Source: Bacteroidales bacterium (GTDB lineage: Bacteria > Bacteroidota > Bacteroidia > Bacteroidales > UBA932). From it: 16,480 bases of DNA. This document shows positions 14,499 through 16,480 of the stretch, piece after piece. The stretch covers positions 1-16,480 of the forward strand of contig JAFYMJ010000079.1 in assembly GCA_017556665.1 (NCBI GenBank), written 5' to 3'. Numbering within the stretch: position 1 is the stretch's first letter; every line of letters begins with the position of its first letter. The notes under the pieces are model-generated. The model made no database searches, had not been told where the DNA came from, and saw only the letters and a program-made list of their open reading frames with translations. The translations under genes were made by a program, and so were the position numbers.

Positions 14499-15713
14499 AT
14501 GAAAAACAAAAAATTATACGTAATTGCGGCTGTTGCCATTGTTATAGCTGTCCTTATAGCCATTGGCAAAGGAAAAGAAACTGGCATTGTGGTAAATTTA
14601 TCAAAACCAAGCGTAACCACCATTACGGAGTCCATTCCTTGCAATGGAAAAATCCAGCCTGTAACAGAGGTTAAGATTAGTCCCGATGTATCTGGTGAAA
14701 TTGTACAGCTTGAGGTAGAATCTGGAGACACCATCAGAAAAGGTGATTTGCTTCTTAGAATCAAACCCGACATCTACATTTCAAATAAGGAGAGGGCTGA
14801 AGCAAGTCTTAACTCTTCAAAAGCCCAATATCTGCAACAGAAGGCTAACCTTGCCCAAGCAGAACTTGATCACAAAAGAAACACTGTCCTATATAATCAG
14901 AAAGCAATTTCACAATCTGAGTATGAAAAAAGCTTAACTCAACTTGAGATTGCCAAGGAACAGCTTCAATCCTATGAATACTCTGTAAAAGGGGCAGAAG
15001 CAGCTCTTAATGAAGCTATAGAGAACTTGGGCAAGACCTCTATATATGCACCAATGAATGGTGTTGTATCAAGATTGGATGTTGAACTTGGAGAGAGAGT
15101 GGTTGGAACAAGTCAGATGGCGGGTACAGAAATGCTCAGAATTGCAGATTTGGATGATATGGAGGTTATTGTAGATGTAAATGAGAATGATATAATTAGG
15201 ATTAACAAATATGATAATGCCATAGTTGAAATAGATGCGTATCCAAACAGAAAATTCCAGGGAGTTGTAACAAAAGTTGCAAGCTCATCCAAATCTTCTG
15301 CTACAGCATCTATTGACCAGGTTACAAATTTTGAGGTTAATGTATCTATAAACAGAGACTCATACAAAGATTTGTTTGACATTAATCCTATTCCAATAAG
15401 ACCTGGTATGTCTGCCTCTGTAACAATAATAACAAATGTTAAAGAGAGTATTTTGACTGTTCCTATTATGGCAATTACAACAAGAGGCAATCTTATTGAT
15501 TCACTGGATAAAAATATATCTATACCTCAACAAGTTTTTGTATATAACAATATAACCAATACAGTAAATGTAAGACTTGTAGAGACAGGTATTCAAGATA
15601 TGGCAAATATTGAGGTCATTAAGGGGCTTGATAAAGATGAACAGATTGTAGTTGGCCCTTACTCAGCCATAAGTAAAGAACTTTCAAACAACTCAATTGT
15701 ACTTGTAAAATAG
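14499..15713 (+). CDS. periplasmic adaptor (membrane fusion protein), MacA/HlyD-type
   Basis: This adaptor bridges an inner-membrane transporter and the TolC-type channel. It has an N-terminal membrane anchor (about residues 6-23), not a lipobox, unlike the RND adaptor in this window. Next come a first lipoyl half (ISPDVSGEIVQLEVESGDTIRKGD within residues 60-83), a long Gln/Ala/Glu-rich coiled-coil hairpin (about 92-178), a second lipoyl half (TSIYAPMNGVVSRLDVELGER, starting at 180), then beta-barrel and membrane-proximal domains. The architecture is MacA-like, and MacA normally partners an ABC transporter. No MacB permease follows: tsaB starts 3 nt after the stop. Pairing with the upstream C39 ABC exporter is the simplest local reading, but it is inference, since a hairpin separates the two transcripts. 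Confidence 0.92.
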   Translation: MKNKKLYVIAAVAIVIAVLIAIGKGKETGIVVNLSKPSVTTITESIPCNGKIQPVTEVKISPDVSGEIVQLEVESGDTIRKGDLLLRIKPDIYISNKERAEASLNSSKAQYLQQKANLAQAELDHKRNTVLYNQKAISQSEYEKSLTQLEIAKEQLQSYEYSVKGAEAALNEAIENLGKTSIYAPMNGVVSRLDVELGERVVGTSQMAGTEMLRIADLDDMEVIVDVNENDIIRINKYDNAIVEIDAYPNRKFQGVVTKVASSSKSSATASIDQVTNFEVNVSINRDSYKDLFDINPIPIRPGMSASVTIITNVKESILTVPIMAITTRGNLIDSLDKNISIPQQVFVYNNITNTVNVRLVETGIQDMANIEVIKGLDKDEQIVVGPYSAISKELSNNSIVLVK

Positions 15714-15716
15714 AAA

Positions 15717-16415
15717 ATGGACAACATTATATTACTTATAGAAACTGCTACAGATTCGTGTTCTGTAGCACTTAGCAAAGGAACTGAAATTATAGCTGAA
15801 AAGTATATTAACCAGCCAAAGGCTCACGCAAGTACTCTTGCCGTTTACATTGATGATATTCTAAAAGAGAATTCACTTACAATTCATGACTGCGCTGCCG
15901 TTGCAGTAAGCAAAGGCCCTGGTTCATATACCGGACTTAGAGTTGGTGTTTCTTGTGCAAAAGGGTTATGCTACGGAGCTGGCAAACCATTAATCTCTGT
16001 ATGCACATTGGCAACAATAGCACAACTTGCCATTGATGAGGGGATGTGCTCATCCAATGAGCCATATACAATTGTTCCAATGATTGACGCAAGACGTATG
16101 GAGGTATATACAGCAAACTTTAGCTCTTATGGGGAACAATTGTCAGAAGTTAATGCCAAGATACTTGATGAGCATAGCTATGATGAACTACTAGAGAAGG
16201 GTAAGGTATTGTTTACCGGTAATGGTGCTGAAAAATACAAACCACTTGTAGGTGATAACAATAATGCAATTTTTGCCCCTGCAGAGTTGCACGCAAAAGG
16301 GATGAGAGTTGTGGCTGCCAACAAACTGGCAAAAGGTGAATTTGAAGATATTGCTTACTATGAACCGTTTTACCTTAAAGAATTTGTAGCTGGAAAACCT
16401 AAGAAGCTATTGTAG
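15717..16415 (+). CDS. tsaB: tRNA threonylcarbamoyladenosine (t6A) biosynthesis protein TsaB
   Basis: TsaB is the inactive paralogue and partner of TsaD in the complex that puts the threonylcarbamoyl group on A37 of ANN-decoding tRNAs, in the cytoplasm. The N-terminus (NIILLIETATDSCSVALSKG) is the actin-like ATPase fold entry, and the signature KGPGSYTGLRVGVSCAKGL starts at residue 66. The length of 232 is normal. It begins 3 nt after the adaptor gene, so it is co-transcribed with the TolC/adaptor pair; the link is probably positional, not functional. No clear terminator is visible in the 37 bases between its stop and the IS-like end. Confidence 0.96.
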   Translation: MDNIILLIETATDSCSVALSKGTEIIAEKYINQPKAHASTLAVYIDDILKENSLTIHDCAAVAVSKGPGSYTGLRVGVSCAKGLCYGAGKPLISVCTLATIAQLAIDEGMCSSNEPYTIVPMIDARRMEVYTANFSSYGEQLSEVNAKILDEHSYDELLEKGKVLFTGNGAEKYKPLVGDNNNAIFAPAELHAKGMRVVAANKLAKGEFEDIAYYEPFYLKEFVAGKPKKLL

Positions 16416-16452
16416 TCATATAACACATAAAGCAAAAAGAGGTTGACCCAAG

Positions 16453-16480
16453 TGACATGAACCCCGAAAGTTAGACAAAA
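16453..16480. mobile_element. probable terminal inverted repeat of an IS3-family (IS150-like) element, cut by window edge
   Basis: The last 28 bases, from TGACATGAACCCC through GAAAGTTAGACAAAA, look like IS3-family ends: TG start, a run of C, then AAAGTTAGACA. No transposase reading frame is visible because the window stops here. The call rests on remembered IS end patterns only. Confidence 0.48.

Overview
The window looks like a chromosomal segment from a low-GC member of the Bacteroidetes, probably Bacteroidales. The reasons are the AT-rich composition, intergenic TAnnTTTG boxes typical of Bacteroidetes sigma-ABfr promoters, the lack of clear Shine-Dalgarno sequences, a DUF4251 protein, a large type-2 IleRS, and the ileS / DksA-like / lspA gene order. 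The genus cannot be fixed from this sequence. No stretch longer than about 300 bases lacks a gene, and I saw no tRNA, rRNA or CRISPR.

Left part (1-9747, all on the minus strand). From right to left there is an operon of ileS, a DksA/TraR-like gene with a half-lost zinc site, lspA and a Gate-domain membrane protein, with junctions of 11 nt, a 1-nt overlap and 9 nt. It is followed by a secreted DUF4251 protein that ends in a strong terminator. Next comes an RND efflux pair: a lipoprotein adaptor and an AcrB-type pump that runs off the left edge after 726 codons.

Centre (9748-13157, plus strand). A 60-bp divergent promoter region separates ileS from a cvpA-family gene. Then comes the most interesting part: a compact peptide-secretion cassette. 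It holds a 48-codon single-span membrane mini-protein, a complete C39-peptidase ABC exporter (PCAT), and two small genes whose products carry matched 20-residue double-glycine leaders in front of 40- and 45-residue amphipathic cores. The two precursors appear to be diverged paralogues. A long hairpin closes this block.

Right part (13158-16480, plus strand). A TolC-type outer membrane factor and a MacA/HlyD-type adaptor are followed 3 nt later by tsaB (tRNA t6A synthesis). With the PCAT they could form a full trans-envelope exporter for the two peptides; no MacB-type permease is present. The last 28 bases resemble the terminal inverted repeat of an IS3-family element.

Main points for a second look: the two-peptide double-glycine system with its candidate membrane partner; the IleRS active-site motif, which reads GIHH instead of HxGH (a swap linked in published work to mupirocin hyper-resistance); and the DksA-like protein in which both CxxC pairs have lost their second cysteine.
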